NCBI GenBank assembly: GCA_052170555.1
Contig: JBQNAI010000003.1
Span: 62,001-126,000 of the forward strand
Reading direction: 5' to 3'
Length of the DNA: 64,000 nucleotides
DNA from: Scybalousia_A sp052170555
GTDB taxonomy: Bacteria > Bacteroidota > Bacteroidia > Bacteroidales > P3
Part shown: piece after piece, positions 36,644 through 44,942 of the stretch
Layout of the letters: each line of letters opens with the position of its first letter
How positions within the stretch are numbered: position 1 is the first letter of the stretch
The notes under the pieces: generated by a model
What the model saw: the letters and a program-made list of their open reading frames with translations, nothing else
Told to the model about the DNA's origin: nothing
Databases searched by the model: none
Position numbers and translations under genes: made by a program

Positions 36644-38305
36644 CTAAATATTCAAAAGGATTCTTGCATTAGCCAATGCTTCCTTTGTAACTGTATCTCC
36701 GGAAAGCATCTTGGCAAGTTCTTCTATGCGTTGCTGCATATCAAGTTGACAAATATTACTCTGAGTTTGTTCACTGACTATTTCCTTGAATACTTTATAG
36801 TGATTGTCAGCTTTAGCCGCCATTTGAACCAAATGAGTTATAACAATAACTTGATGATTGTTAGCAATAGACAACATAATATCTGCTATTTTTGATGCAA
36901 TATCCCCACTTGTACCCGTATCTATCTCATCAAATATGAGTGTTGGAACCGAATATTTTCTTGCTGTCACGGATTTAATAGCCAACATCAGTCTGGACAA
37001 CTCTCCTCCCGAAATTACATTAGATATATCTCGCAAACAATTGTCCTTTGTTCTGTTAGCATTGAATAAAAATCTAACTTTATCTTTGCCGTTTATGTTA
37101 AAGTCTTCTTCTTTTGTAATTTCAACTTGCAAAACAGCATCATTCATAGCCATTGATTGTAAAAATGGTTTAATTTCTTTGCTCAAAATTTTTGATGCTT
37201 CTAATCTCAACTCATGAATTTGCAAAGACATATCTTCCAATTGCTTAACTATTTTATTTTTAAGCTCAATCTGCTTATCAATTTCAGAATCAATATTGTC
37301 AGATTGTAATATTTTTATTTGCAATTCTTTTTTAATTTTCAAAAGTTCGGAAATAGAATGAACACTATGTTTCTTTTGTAAAGTATATATTAAATTCAAT
37401 CTATCAGATAATTCAATCATCTGATTTTCATCAAAATCAAGTTCGTCATTGAATGAACTTAACTCATTGTACACATCTTTCAATTCTATAATTGTAGACT
37501 CTACCCTATTGTTTAACTCAAATAATTTACTGTTATGAGATACTATACGATTCAACCTACAATTAGTATCACTCAATAATCCCAAAATATTATTATCTTG
37601 TTCATTGTCAAAATTTTGAAGTGATCGTATAATATTTTCTTTTATTGTTTCCACATTAGTTACTAATTCCAATAATGTCTCATTCTCCTCCTGTTCCCCT
37701 TCCTGCAAATTTGCACTCTCCAATTCTTCGAACAAAAACTCATTATATGATTTTTCTTTGAAAAACTGAGATTGTTTCAGTTGCAAATCTTTGATTATTT
37801 TCTCTATATCACGGTATGTTTTGTACAAATCTCTATAAGATGCTAATAAAGAAGGATTATCCAATAATGAATCTATTATTGACAACTGATAATCTCTACT
37901 TTTCAAATTTATTGTCGCACTTTGTGAATGTATATCTACCAAATAATCAGCAAACATTTTCATTATTGAAAGTTGTACAGGAGTATCGTTGATGAAACCA
38001 CGAGATTTACCTAATGGAGTTATCTCTCTGCGAAATACAGTATGCTTTTCAAAATCTAAATCATTGTCAATAAAGATGCTTTTCATATCTTCGCTAATAG
38101 AAAATTCGGCTTCAATAATGCATTTTTTTTCTTTGTCTAACAAAACTTGAGTATCTGCTCTACCTCCCAATACCAAAGTCAAGGCTCCCAACATAATACT
38201 TTTCCCTGCCCCAGTTTCACCAGTAATAGCAGTAAAACCAGAGTAAAAATTCACATTACAAGAATGTATAAGTGCATAGTTTTCTATCTTTAATGACAAT
38301 AACAT
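36644..38305 (-). CDS. recN: DNA repair protein RecN
   Basis: SMC-like ATPase of recombinational double-strand-break repair. Its 553 residues match the family. Seen: N-terminal Walker A GETGAGKSIMLGALTLVLGGRADTQ near residue 28, a central coiled-coil region with a short hinge (about 150-350), the ABC signature SGGELSRLMLAIK near residue 430, Walker B TLIFDEIDTGTSG, and a terminal VITHLVQMAAKAD switch. It follows the FAH gene on the minus strand; the 195-bp gap holds three tandem units of the repeat family, and no -7 box is evident between them. Confidence 0.95.
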   Translation of the reverse strand: MLLSLKIENYALIHSCNVNFYSGFTAITGETGAGKSIMLGALTLVLGGRADTQVLLDKEKKCIIEAEFSISEDMKSIFIDNDLDFEKHTVFRREITPLGKSRGFINDTPVQLSIMKMFADYLVDIHSQSATINLKSRDYQLSIIDSLLDNPSLLASYRDLYKTYRDIEKIIKDLQLKQSQFFKEKSYNEFLFEELESANLQEGEQEENETLLELVTNVETIKENIIRSLQNFDNEQDNNILGLLSDTNCRLNRIVSHNSKLFELNNRVESTIIELKDVYNELSSFNDELDFDENQMIELSDRLNLIYTLQKKHSVHSISELLKIKKELQIKILQSDNIDSEIDKQIELKNKIVKQLEDMSLQIHELRLEASKILSKEIKPFLQSMAMNDAVLQVEITKEEDFNINGKDKVRFLFNANRTKDNCLRDISNVISGGELSRLMLAIKSVTARKYSVPTLIFDEIDTGTSGDIASKIADIMLSIANNHQVIVITHLVQMAAKADNHYKVFKEIVSEQTQSNICQLDMQQRIEELAKMLSGDTVTKEALANARILLNI

Positions 38306-38410
38306 ACTCTACTTTTTTTATTTCTTATGTCCTTACTACAATTGTTATATTTGATTCCATATTTAAGGATATTCTAATAATATTGAAATAAATCAGTATC
38401 CTTCTTCACA

Positions 38411-38473
38411 AAATTAATGTCCCGCTTTATTAAATTAAAGTCCCACTTTATTAAATTAAAGTCTCACTTTAAT
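38411..38473. repeat. palindromic repeat family, three tandem 21-bp units
   Basis: Three head-to-tail 21-bp units at 38411, 38432 and 38453. Each has the core TTAA(A/T)GTCCCACTTTA with small changes (CCCGC, CCCAC, CTCAC). They lie between FAH and recN. Confidence 0.9.
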
Positions 38474-38500
38474 TTGATAAAATAACATTTTAATATTCCT

Positions 38501-39115
38501 TTATCTAATATTCTGTCTTAATACCGCCTTACCCTCCAAATAACCCTCTAGAATATCTCCTTTTTGTATTATTCCAACTCCTTTGGGAGTACCGGTAAAA
38601 ATCAAATCTCCGGTTTTAAGCGTTATATATTGAGAAATATAATTCACAATCCTATCTACACTATTTAGCATCTGAGAAGTATTTGACTGTTGTACTATTT
38701 TGCCGTTTTTTGTTAACAAAAAATCAATATTTTGTATATCTTTACCTAAATCTTTTAAAGAGATAAAATCACTAATGGGTGCAGAATAATCAAAACCTTT
38801 CGCTAAAGTCCAAGGAAGTCCTTTCTCCTTATACTTATTCTGAATATCACGTAGAGTATAATCAATGCCAATTGCTATTTGCGAATAATAGTTTTTTGCA
38901 TATTCCAGAGGAATACATTTACCCGCTTTGTCAATTTTCACAACAACCTCACATTCATAATGAATTTCTGAAGAAAAGACCGGAAAATAAAAATCCTTCT
39001 CTCCCTTAGTAAGTGCAGTATCAGGTTTCAAAAAAAATACAATATCCTTTGACAATTGATTATCCAATTCTCCAATATGGTCAATATAGTTTCTACCAAT
39101 ACACAAAATCTTCAT
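38501..39115 (-). CDS. fumarylacetoacetate hydrolase family protein
   Basis: A 204-residue FAH-fold enzyme. Seen: KILCIGRNYIDHIGEL at the N-terminus, VFFLKPDTALTKG near residue 28, IHYECEVVVKI with the metal-binding Glu residues near residue 52, AIGIDYTLRDIQ with the metal Asp, WTLAKGFD with the catalytic Lys, and GDLIFTGTPKGVG near the end. The family cleaves C-C bonds or decarboxylates 2-oxoacids such as oxaloacetate and acylpyruvates; the precise substrate cannot be told. It lies 46 bp after the exonuclease gene and upstream of recN on the same strand. Confidence 0.9.
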   Translation of the reverse strand: MKILCIGRNYIDHIGELDNQLSKDIVFFLKPDTALTKGEKDFYFPVFSSEIHYECEVVVKIDKAGKCIPLEYAKNYYSQIAIGIDYTLRDIQNKYKEKGLPWTLAKGFDYSAPISDFISLKDLGKDIQNIDFLLTKNGKIVQQSNTSQMLNSVDRIVNYISQYITLKTGDLIFTGTPKGVGIIQKGDILEGYLEGKAVLRQNIR

Positions 39116-39161
39116 TATGTGAAACTTTTATTTGGTTGATTCCATACAAATAATATTAAAG

Positions 39162-39965
39162 TTAAAGTTTAATTAACTCATATATTTGTTTGATTACACG
39201 TTTTGTAGACAAGGGAAAGTCTGCTTTCATCATCCAATCGTAATAAGATGGTTCTGCTTTAAAAACTTCAGCAACAGATCTACCTTTATATTTTCCAAAA
39301 TTGATACAAGCAACCAAATTATCGTCATAATAAATGTGCCCAGCAAGGTCAACCCAATTATAAATCTTAGAAAAAGATGATAGGGCTTGCACATCATTTT
39401 TTACAGGAACTAATTCATTCCCTTCACTGTCCTTATAGACGGTGTTTTGATACATATCTAATTGTGCTTTTAAGACTTCAACAGTAGCTCTTATGTCAGC
39501 ATCAGCAGAATGTGCATTTTCCAATTCCTTATGACAGTAAAAACGATAAGCAGCCATCAATGTACGTTGTTCCATCTTATGAAAGATATTTTGAACATCC
39601 ACAAGATTTCGTCCACTTATCGTAAAATCTATATCACATCTCAAAAATTCCTCCACAAGCAAAGGAATATCAAACTTATTGGAGTTATAACCTCCCAAAT
39701 CACTCTGCTCTATAAAATCTTTTAGCTCGTTAGCAATATCCTTAAATGTAGGCGAGGACACAACATCAGAATCACTTATACCAGTCAACCGTGTTATAGA
39801 ATCGGGTATATGAATCTTAGGATTAACCAATTGATTGTATATCCGTTCTTCTCCATTAGGTAGAAGTTTTATCATACCTATTTGAATTATACGGTCCTTG
39901 CCTATATTTAATCCAGTAGTTTCAATATCTAAAAATACTATTGGTTTTTGCAAATTAAGTTCCAT
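39162..39965 (-). CDS. DnaQ-type 3'-5' exonuclease
   Basis: A 267-residue DEDDh exonuclease, possibly an accessory proofreading or repair nuclease. Seen: ExoI PIVFLDIETTGL with Asp13 and Glu15, ExoII YNSNKFDIPLLVEEF near residue 95, and ExoIII HSADADIRATVEVL with His and Asp near residue 152. A C-terminal extension (about 200-267: INFGKYKGRSVAEVFKAEPSYYDWMMKADF in outline) is the putative quorum-sensing-regulated-factor-like or DUF3820-type motif often fused to these enzymes. It is the first gene of the exonuclease-FAH-recN run. No convincing promoter box is seen upstream. Confidence 0.88.
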   Translation of the reverse strand: MELNLQKPIVFLDIETTGLNIGKDRIIQIGMIKLLPNGEERIYNQLVNPKIHIPDSITRLTGISDSDVVSSPTFKDIANELKDFIEQSDLGGYNSNKFDIPLLVEEFLRCDIDFTISGRNLVDVQNIFHKMEQRTLMAAYRFYCHKELENAHSADADIRATVEVLKAQLDMYQNTVYKDSEGNELVPVKNDVQALSSFSKIYNWVDLAGHIYYDDNLVACINFGKYKGRSVAEVFKAEPSYYDWMMKADFPLSTKRVIKQIYELIKL

Positions 39966-40140
39966 TATAACAATATTTTATATTATTCAATAAAAGCATT
40001 ACTTTACTATACAGAAAATCTCATATTAATTTTTTATATGTTGAAATCAGTAAAATTTTTTACCTCTTTATTTCAATTATCTACCAATTCGGTTCTAATA
40101 ATCATTATTTTAGTTATAAAGACACTAAGATAGTTCATTT

Positions 40141-41034
40141 TTATTTACTAATTTCTATCATTTCTATTGTAAATAACAAGGGAGAATAAGGTTTGATAAC
40201 CCCCATATCCCTATTACCATAAGCCAATGAACTCGGTAACAAAACAATTGCTTTACCTCCTTTATTTAATTGTTTTGCTGCAATCTCAAATCCCTTAATC
40301 ATCTGACCTTTACCTATAACAAATTCTAATGGTTCATACTTTCTTTGTACATTATATAGATTGTTCTCCCTAGCAACAGATTCTACAGATGTATCAAAGC
40401 AAGTACCATCAAGCAATTGACCAATGTAATGAATCTTTACCTTATCTCCATCCTTAGCTTTTGTACCGATTCCTTTATTTAAGTGCTTTACATAAATACC
40501 TTCCACTATTTTATTATCCCATCCATTATTCTTTATATAATCTTCAATAGATTTATTTTCTTTCTGTAAAGCAATCATAACCTTTTGCTGCTCCTCCTTT
40601 TGCATTTGTTCTAATGAAGTAAGAGAATCAACAGCTACTTTGTAATATACATATTTTGCCTCAACTGTTTCTGGGACTCCTGTATTGTATTTTTTCATTG
40701 TATCAGTTGGAAAAGCAAATGTTGTAATATCTCCTAAATGCATCATCCTCAAACCATCAATCAAATCACCTTCAAATATATGATTTTGATTAACTACAGG
40801 AAAAACGGGACGAGGATTCTGATTCATTCCATCATAGATAAGAGAATCGTCATAGTAAACTGAAAATCTACCAATAATAAGATCTCCCTCTTTTATACGT
40901 TGCCCATCCTGATTAATTTTTTCAATCTTATATAATACACCTTCATTACTTATTGTAAATTCTTCAATTTTGTTTTGTGCATTTACATTAAACATTATAC
41001 CTAATAGTAATACTGATAAAATTTTCTTTTTCAT
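40141..41034 (-). CDS. exported FKBP-type peptidyl-prolyl isomerase, two domains
   Basis: A 297-residue exported protein (signal peptide MKKKILSVLLLGIMFNVNAQ) with a weakly conserved N-terminal FKBP-like half (about 30-135). The clear C-terminal FKBP domain (about 185-295) has VKIHYIGQLLDGTCFDTS, FVIGKGQMIKGFEIAAKQLNKGGKAIVLLPSSLAYG, and PYSPLLFTIEMIEI. It assists folding of exported proteins at prolyl bonds. It is the third of three consecutive FKBP-type genes, 72 bp behind the previous one; a similar triple cluster is known in Porphyromonas. Confidence 0.9.
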   Translation of the reverse strand: MKKKILSVLLLGIMFNVNAQNKIEEFTISNEGVLYKIEKINQDGQRIKEGDLIIGRFSVYYDDSLIYDGMNQNPRPVFPVVNQNHIFEGDLIDGLRMMHLGDITTFAFPTDTMKKYNTGVPETVEAKYVYYKVAVDSLTSLEQMQKEEQQKVMIALQKENKSIEDYIKNNGWDNKIVEGIYVKHLNKGIGTKAKDGDKVKIHYIGQLLDGTCFDTSVESVARENNLYNVQRKYEPLEFVIGKGQMIKGFEIAAKQLNKGGKAIVLLPSSLAYGNRDMGVIKPYSPLLFTIEMIEISK

Positions 41035-41106
41035 TATTTTTCTAAATTTTATTATTATTTTACAATATTTTTCAATGATTATTATTTTTCAACAAATATA
41101 ACAATT

Positions 41107-41994
41107 TTAATCCACATTATCTACCTTGGCAATGGAAATATCAAAGATAAGCGGTGTATATGGGGGAATCAATCCAAATCCGGTATCACCATATGCTAAA
41201 TTAGATGGGATTATTAGTACTGCACGTCCCCCTTCTTTCATATAAGATAACCCTTCTGTCCAACCTGCAATAAGGGCATCGTCTCCCAAAATAAAATCAA
41301 ATGACGAGTATTTTTTTTCAGGTTGAAATACTCCATGTTTTTTGGCAATTTCTTTTATATTAGTGTCGTATAATTTTCCTGAAGTATCGGTTACAGAATA
41401 ATAAACATAAATTCTTTTTCCATAATCCACTCTTTCTCCATCCCCTTCCCTAGTTTGAAGATAAAAAAGACCACTCTCCTTTTTCTCTGCTCGTTCATAG
41501 TGCTGCAAAACATACTCTGTAAGTGCCTCTTCTTCCTGTAACCATCTTCGTTGTTGCTCCTTCTGATAACCTGTCAACTCATTAGATGAAATAATTTGCA
41601 TGATAGTCATATAAATATACAGTTTATCACCAGGTGACGTCTCCATATTACCAGTATATTTCGTAAGACTGTCAGCAGGTGCAATCATAACAACAGAATC
41701 TCCTAAATGCAATGTTAAAAGAAACTCATCTATTGAACCAACTCCACCTTTACCTATAACAAATAGCCTTTCTGGAGAACCATAGTTAGAAAATATCTCT
41801 TTTTTATTATTTAACAATATTTTCATCTGTCCAAAAACGATATCACCTCTCTTTGTTTTTGGTGCAGTATCATGTTTAGTACAACGCTTGAATGAAAACC
41901 CAAGTTCCGTATCCGTAAAACCCTCATTTTTACTGCAACTAATCAATGCAAATATTATTACTACAATTACAAAATATTTATATATTATTTTCAT
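41107..41994 (-). CDS. FKBP-type peptidyl-prolyl isomerase lipoprotein
   Basis: A 295-residue lipoprotein: signal peptide with Cys20 in FALISC, then an N-terminal FKBP-like half and a C-terminal FKBP domain. The latter has RIYVYYSVTDTSGKLYDTN, FDFILGDDALIAGWTEGLSYMKEGGRAVLIIPSNLAYGDTG and PPYTPLIFDISI. It has the same layout as its downstream neighbour, so tandem duplication is likely. It overlaps the preceding 184-residue FKBP gene by 4 nt. Probably anchored in a membrane facing the periplasm. Confidence 0.88.
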   Translation of the reverse strand: MKIIYKYFVIVVIIFALISCSKNEGFTDTELGFSFKRCTKHDTAPKTKRGDIVFGQMKILLNNKKEIFSNYGSPERLFVIGKGGVGSIDEFLLTLHLGDSVVMIAPADSLTKYTGNMETSPGDKLYIYMTIMQIISSNELTGYQKEQQRRWLQEEEALTEYVLQHYERAEKKESGLFYLQTREGDGERVDYGKRIYVYYSVTDTSGKLYDTNIKEIAKKHGVFQPEKKYSSFDFILGDDALIAGWTEGLSYMKEGGRAVLIIPSNLAYGDTGFGLIPPYTPLIFDISIAKVDNVD

Positions 41995-42545
41995 TTGTCT
42001 TTTATTTCTAATATTTTCACCAGGTATATCAAGGTATTGTCTTGAGATATTTTTTCCCCATTGTCTGAAATTGTAAAAGCTAAATTTGAAGGTATAATTA
42101 TCCGAACTTGCGAATGATTTTGCAGATTTTTCATAGCACTCATCAAACCAAAAGGAATCCTTGTGTCCCCTCTTACATTGAACGCTATAGATTGTTTTTT
42201 TGTTGTGCCATAACGTCTACCATTTAACAGAAAACAATCATAATCAATTTTCACAATACTGCTATCTTTTACTCTACAACCTTCACCTTTTCTAACAATC
42301 TGTAAATAAATCCCATTTTGTTCTTTCATTTTCCACCCTCTACGGTCTATATATGAGAATATATTTTCTTTTTCCTTCAAATTGATAATCTTATTTGCCT
42401 GAGTAAATGATTGTTCTAACTTTTGTTGATTTTTTATTTCTTTATTGGCCTGTTCATCTTGTCCCACGGCAAAATCTTCGTTGTAATGCTTAGAACAATT
42501 CACAAAAGCAAGGGAACATAGTATAAAAAACAAACACTGTTTCAT
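41991..42545 (-). CDS. short FKBP-type lipoprotein
   Basis: A 184-residue lipoprotein with Cys17 in LAFVNC. A helical segment (about 35-65) is followed by one FKBP-like domain: KIDYDCFLLNGRRYGTT, PFGLMSAMKNLQNHSQVRIIIPSNLAFTI, NTLIYLVKIL. Some catalytic-pocket aromatics of active FKBPs are not obvious, so it may be a chaperone without strong isomerase activity. It resembles the GldI-type small FKBP lipoproteins of the phylum, but I do not assert orthology. It lies 9 bp after the DHH phosphoesterase and overlaps the next FKBP by 4 nt. Confidence 0.8.
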   Translation of the reverse strand: MKQCLFFILCSLAFVNCSKHYNEDFAVGQDEQANKEIKNQQKLEQSFTQANKIINLKEKENIFSYIDRRGWKMKEQNGIYLQIVRKGEGCRVKDSSIVKIDYDCFLLNGRRYGTTKKQSIAFNVRGDTRIPFGLMSAMKNLQNHSQVRIIIPSNLAFTISDNGEKISQDNTLIYLVKILEIKDK

Positions 42546-42554
42546 CTCTTTGGC

Positions 42555-43577
42555 TTAATCTTTTACAATAAACTCTTTTTTGTATATCTGTTCTGTGAGT
42601 TTTTTTACTACCTCATTCAACGGAAGAAAGCTTTTGCCACCCGAAGCCATCACATGACCGCCACCACTCCAATATTTACGTGCAAATTTATTGACATCTA
42701 TGTTTTCATCTTTGCTTCTAAATGAAAGTCTTATCTTTTTGTCTCTTTCACTTATCAAAGCACAAAAATCTACACCCTCCAAACGCAAACAATAATTGAC
42801 AACACCCTCTAAGTCTCCCGGTTGATAGTGGTACTTATCCAATTCTGCAACGGAAAGATAAATAAAAGCAGCACGCTGTTTATCAAACACCCTGAGTTTT
42901 TTGCTTATGGAATAACCCAATAGACCTAAACGTTCCTTGGAATAGGTATCAAATATCTTTTGATTAATTTTGTTTGCCTTGATCCCACTCTTTAATATAT
43001 TAGATATAACCATGTACAATTCCGGATGGTTACAAGAGTAACTCAAAGAACCCGTATCCGTCATTATTCCCACATATAGCGATGTGGAAATATCCATGGG
43101 GAATATTTTTTTATTACTTAAACGATTTAGAACATTCCAAACGACCTCACAAGTTGATGAAGCGTGCACATAAGAAAAGTTTATATCATATTGGAACGGA
43201 GCTATATGGTGATCTATCATAACCTTTTTACAGTCCAATACACTCAATACTTTCTCTAAGTTATCTCCCGTACGAGAATTTTCATTCATATCGGCGATAA
43301 TTAATAAAGCAGTCTCCTGCAATCGTTTCTTTGCTTTTTTAAAGTCTGCTTCTGCCACAACATAATCCACATTATCAAGCAAAAAATCAATATTGTGTGG
43401 TACATAGTTGGGAATAACTATTTGAACATCCTTCATTATCAACTTAAAATAACGAAACAATGCCGTAGTTGAACCAATTGCATCACCATCCGGGTTATAA
43501 TGTGTTACTATAGTTATATTTTTAAACTCCTTTATGTATTCTTGAAAGAGCAGTATGTCTTTTCTTCTGAACTTCAT
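42555..43577 (-). CDS. DHH/DHHA1 phosphoesterase (NrnA-like)
   Basis: A 340-residue cytoplasmic phosphoesterase. Seen: THYNPDGDAIGS near residue 25 (motif I), LIIADMNE, the name-giving DHHIAPF, SCNHPELY, and a DHHA1 end with KYWSGGGHVMASGG. Relatives degrade short RNA oligonucleotides (nanoRNase), 3',5'-pAp or pApA from c-di-AMP turnover. Which activity applies is open, though a c-di-AMP-type HD enzyme is encoded at 32.6 kb. The frame is open nine codons further up, but that overlaps the -7 box. The ATG at 43577 is preceded by AAGGAGAAT, a rare good ribosome site here. It leads the three-FKBP operon. Confidence 0.88.
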   Translation of the reverse strand: MKFRRKDILLFQEYIKEFKNITIVTHYNPDGDAIGSTTALFRYFKLIMKDVQIVIPNYVPHNIDFLLDNVDYVVAEADFKKAKKRLQETALLIIADMNENSRTGDNLEKVLSVLDCKKVMIDHHIAPFQYDINFSYVHASSTCEVVWNVLNRLSNKKIFPMDISTSLYVGIMTDTGSLSYSCNHPELYMVISNILKSGIKANKINQKIFDTYSKERLGLLGYSISKKLRVFDKQRAAFIYLSVAELDKYHYQPGDLEGVVNYCLRLEGVDFCALISERDKKIRLSFRSKDENIDVNKFARKYWSGGGHVMASGGKSFLPLNEVVKKLTEQIYKKEFIVKD

Positions 43578-43601
43578 CAATATTCTCCTTAAAATAATCT
43601 G

Positions 43602-43609
43602 CAAAGGTA
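43602..43609 (-). promoter_or_regulatory. -7 box for the DHH-FKBP operon
   Basis: CAAAGGTA on plus, TACCTTTG on minus, 25 nt before the ATG at 43577. It excludes the longer ORF start. Confidence 0.75.
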
Positions 43610-43777
43610 ATAAATTTGTCGTAAATCAGAGAAAACAAAGAAAAATATATGAAGAATATATCTACTTTTAAACAAGTTGACGCAAACATTGTGTTCCCAG
43701 TCATTCTTTTTACTAAAATAAAATCATCAAAATAGAAATATTCTTATTACATAACAAAAATATTATCTCATTCTACA

Positions 43778-43857
43778 AAATTAAAGTGGGACAATAATTT
43801 TTTCTTTCTTGACTTTGTCAAATTCTTTCTTGACTTTAGAAATTCAATGTGCAAAGT
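43778..43857. repeat. palindromic repeat family, composite copy
   Basis: AAATTAAAGTGGGACAATAA followed by TTTCTTTCTTGACTTTGTC and AAATTCTTTCTTGA (43820-43833). On the minus strand this gives TCAAGAAAGAATTT twice and then GTCCCACTTTAATTT, the same two modules as elsewhere. Confidence 0.75.
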
Positions 43858-44882
43858 TAATAAATTCTCACTGATAAAAGACTTATTTTTTATCTACATG
43901 CATTGCATAGAGCAAGGTTATATATATTCGTTTTGCCTCAAAACTATTTTCACTAAACAAAAAAATATTTTTTTTATTTTTTTTACTCCTATCATTTCCT
44001 ATCTTTGATAAGTCTTTTTCGGAAAATGGTATATTTTTCTCATTAACCACTCCATTTTATATTCCTTTTATACCTTTTTTTACTCTTTTTAATCTATGTT
44101 ATAAGTTTTTATATCAGTTAGATTTATATTAGACAATAAGAGTTTAACATTTTGTTCTGTCTTTTTACAAATTTATACTATGAAATTCTTTATTCAGGCA
44201 TAACTATTGTCATTACCCAAACAATAACCACCAATAAGTAATCTCCAAAAATAAACTTCATTTTCTTATTATAAAATTCCGAAGAAGATTTGTTATGACC
44301 TAGTAATATATGATAGATATTTGGGGGTGTATTCCTATTTTTTCTTTAAGATTGTCTCACGTTTAATTCATAGCTTAATTATTCAAATTATATAGTTTTG
44401 CATTTTATTTTACAATTATTGAATCTATTACAACAATTCAAAAATTATAAATAATAGTCTCGGATAGTGCCTACCTTTCTTTTAATTTTTTTACCCGCAT
44501 TCTCGCAAAAAATGACAACCCAATCAAAGTTACACCTTATATAAACTGTTTTTTATTTTATTTTTCAATACGTTACATTATATAATCTGTACTATAGATC
44601 TTTTTCTCCTAAATTCATCTATTTTTTTATTATAATTAACTTTAATTAATCAATCTACTAAATTATTTTACAACAAATTAAATATATTTTATATGATGAA
44701 ATAATTACCTATAAATTATTTATCTTATAAGTATATCAATTCATTTATTTATGTCACAAATCTGTAATAATTTCATTATCTGTAGTTGGTTTACTATACG
44801 AAAGTAAGAAAACTATGTAACAATTGTACCAATCTTTTATTATACGGAATACCCCCAATTTTGTGAATAGTTATTTTTTTTG
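43858..44882. other. 1-kb gene-free stretch upstream of kamD
   Basis: Very AT-rich sequence without a convincing reading frame on either strand. I looked for a cobalamin riboswitch (B12-box GCCACTG) because of the B12-dependent enzyme that follows and found none. I also see no tRNA-like or SRP/RNase P-like fold. It may hold decayed sequence or an unrecognised small RNA. Confidence 0.5.
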
Positions 44883-44890
44883 TAATTTTG
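44883..44890 (+). promoter_or_regulatory. -7 box for kamDE
   Basis: TAATTTTG, with TTTTG at 44859-44863 as -33 element 19 nt upstream, and 53 nt before the kamD ATG. Confidence 0.78.
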
Positions 44891-44942
44891 CAGCTCGTTT
44901 TTCCGAATCGATAAAAATGAAATAAAAATACATATAAATTAG

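Noticed and set aside
38411..38473. CRISPR-like array
   Set aside because: The three 21-bp units are directly adjacent with no spacers and belong to the dispersed repeat family; no cas genes are near.
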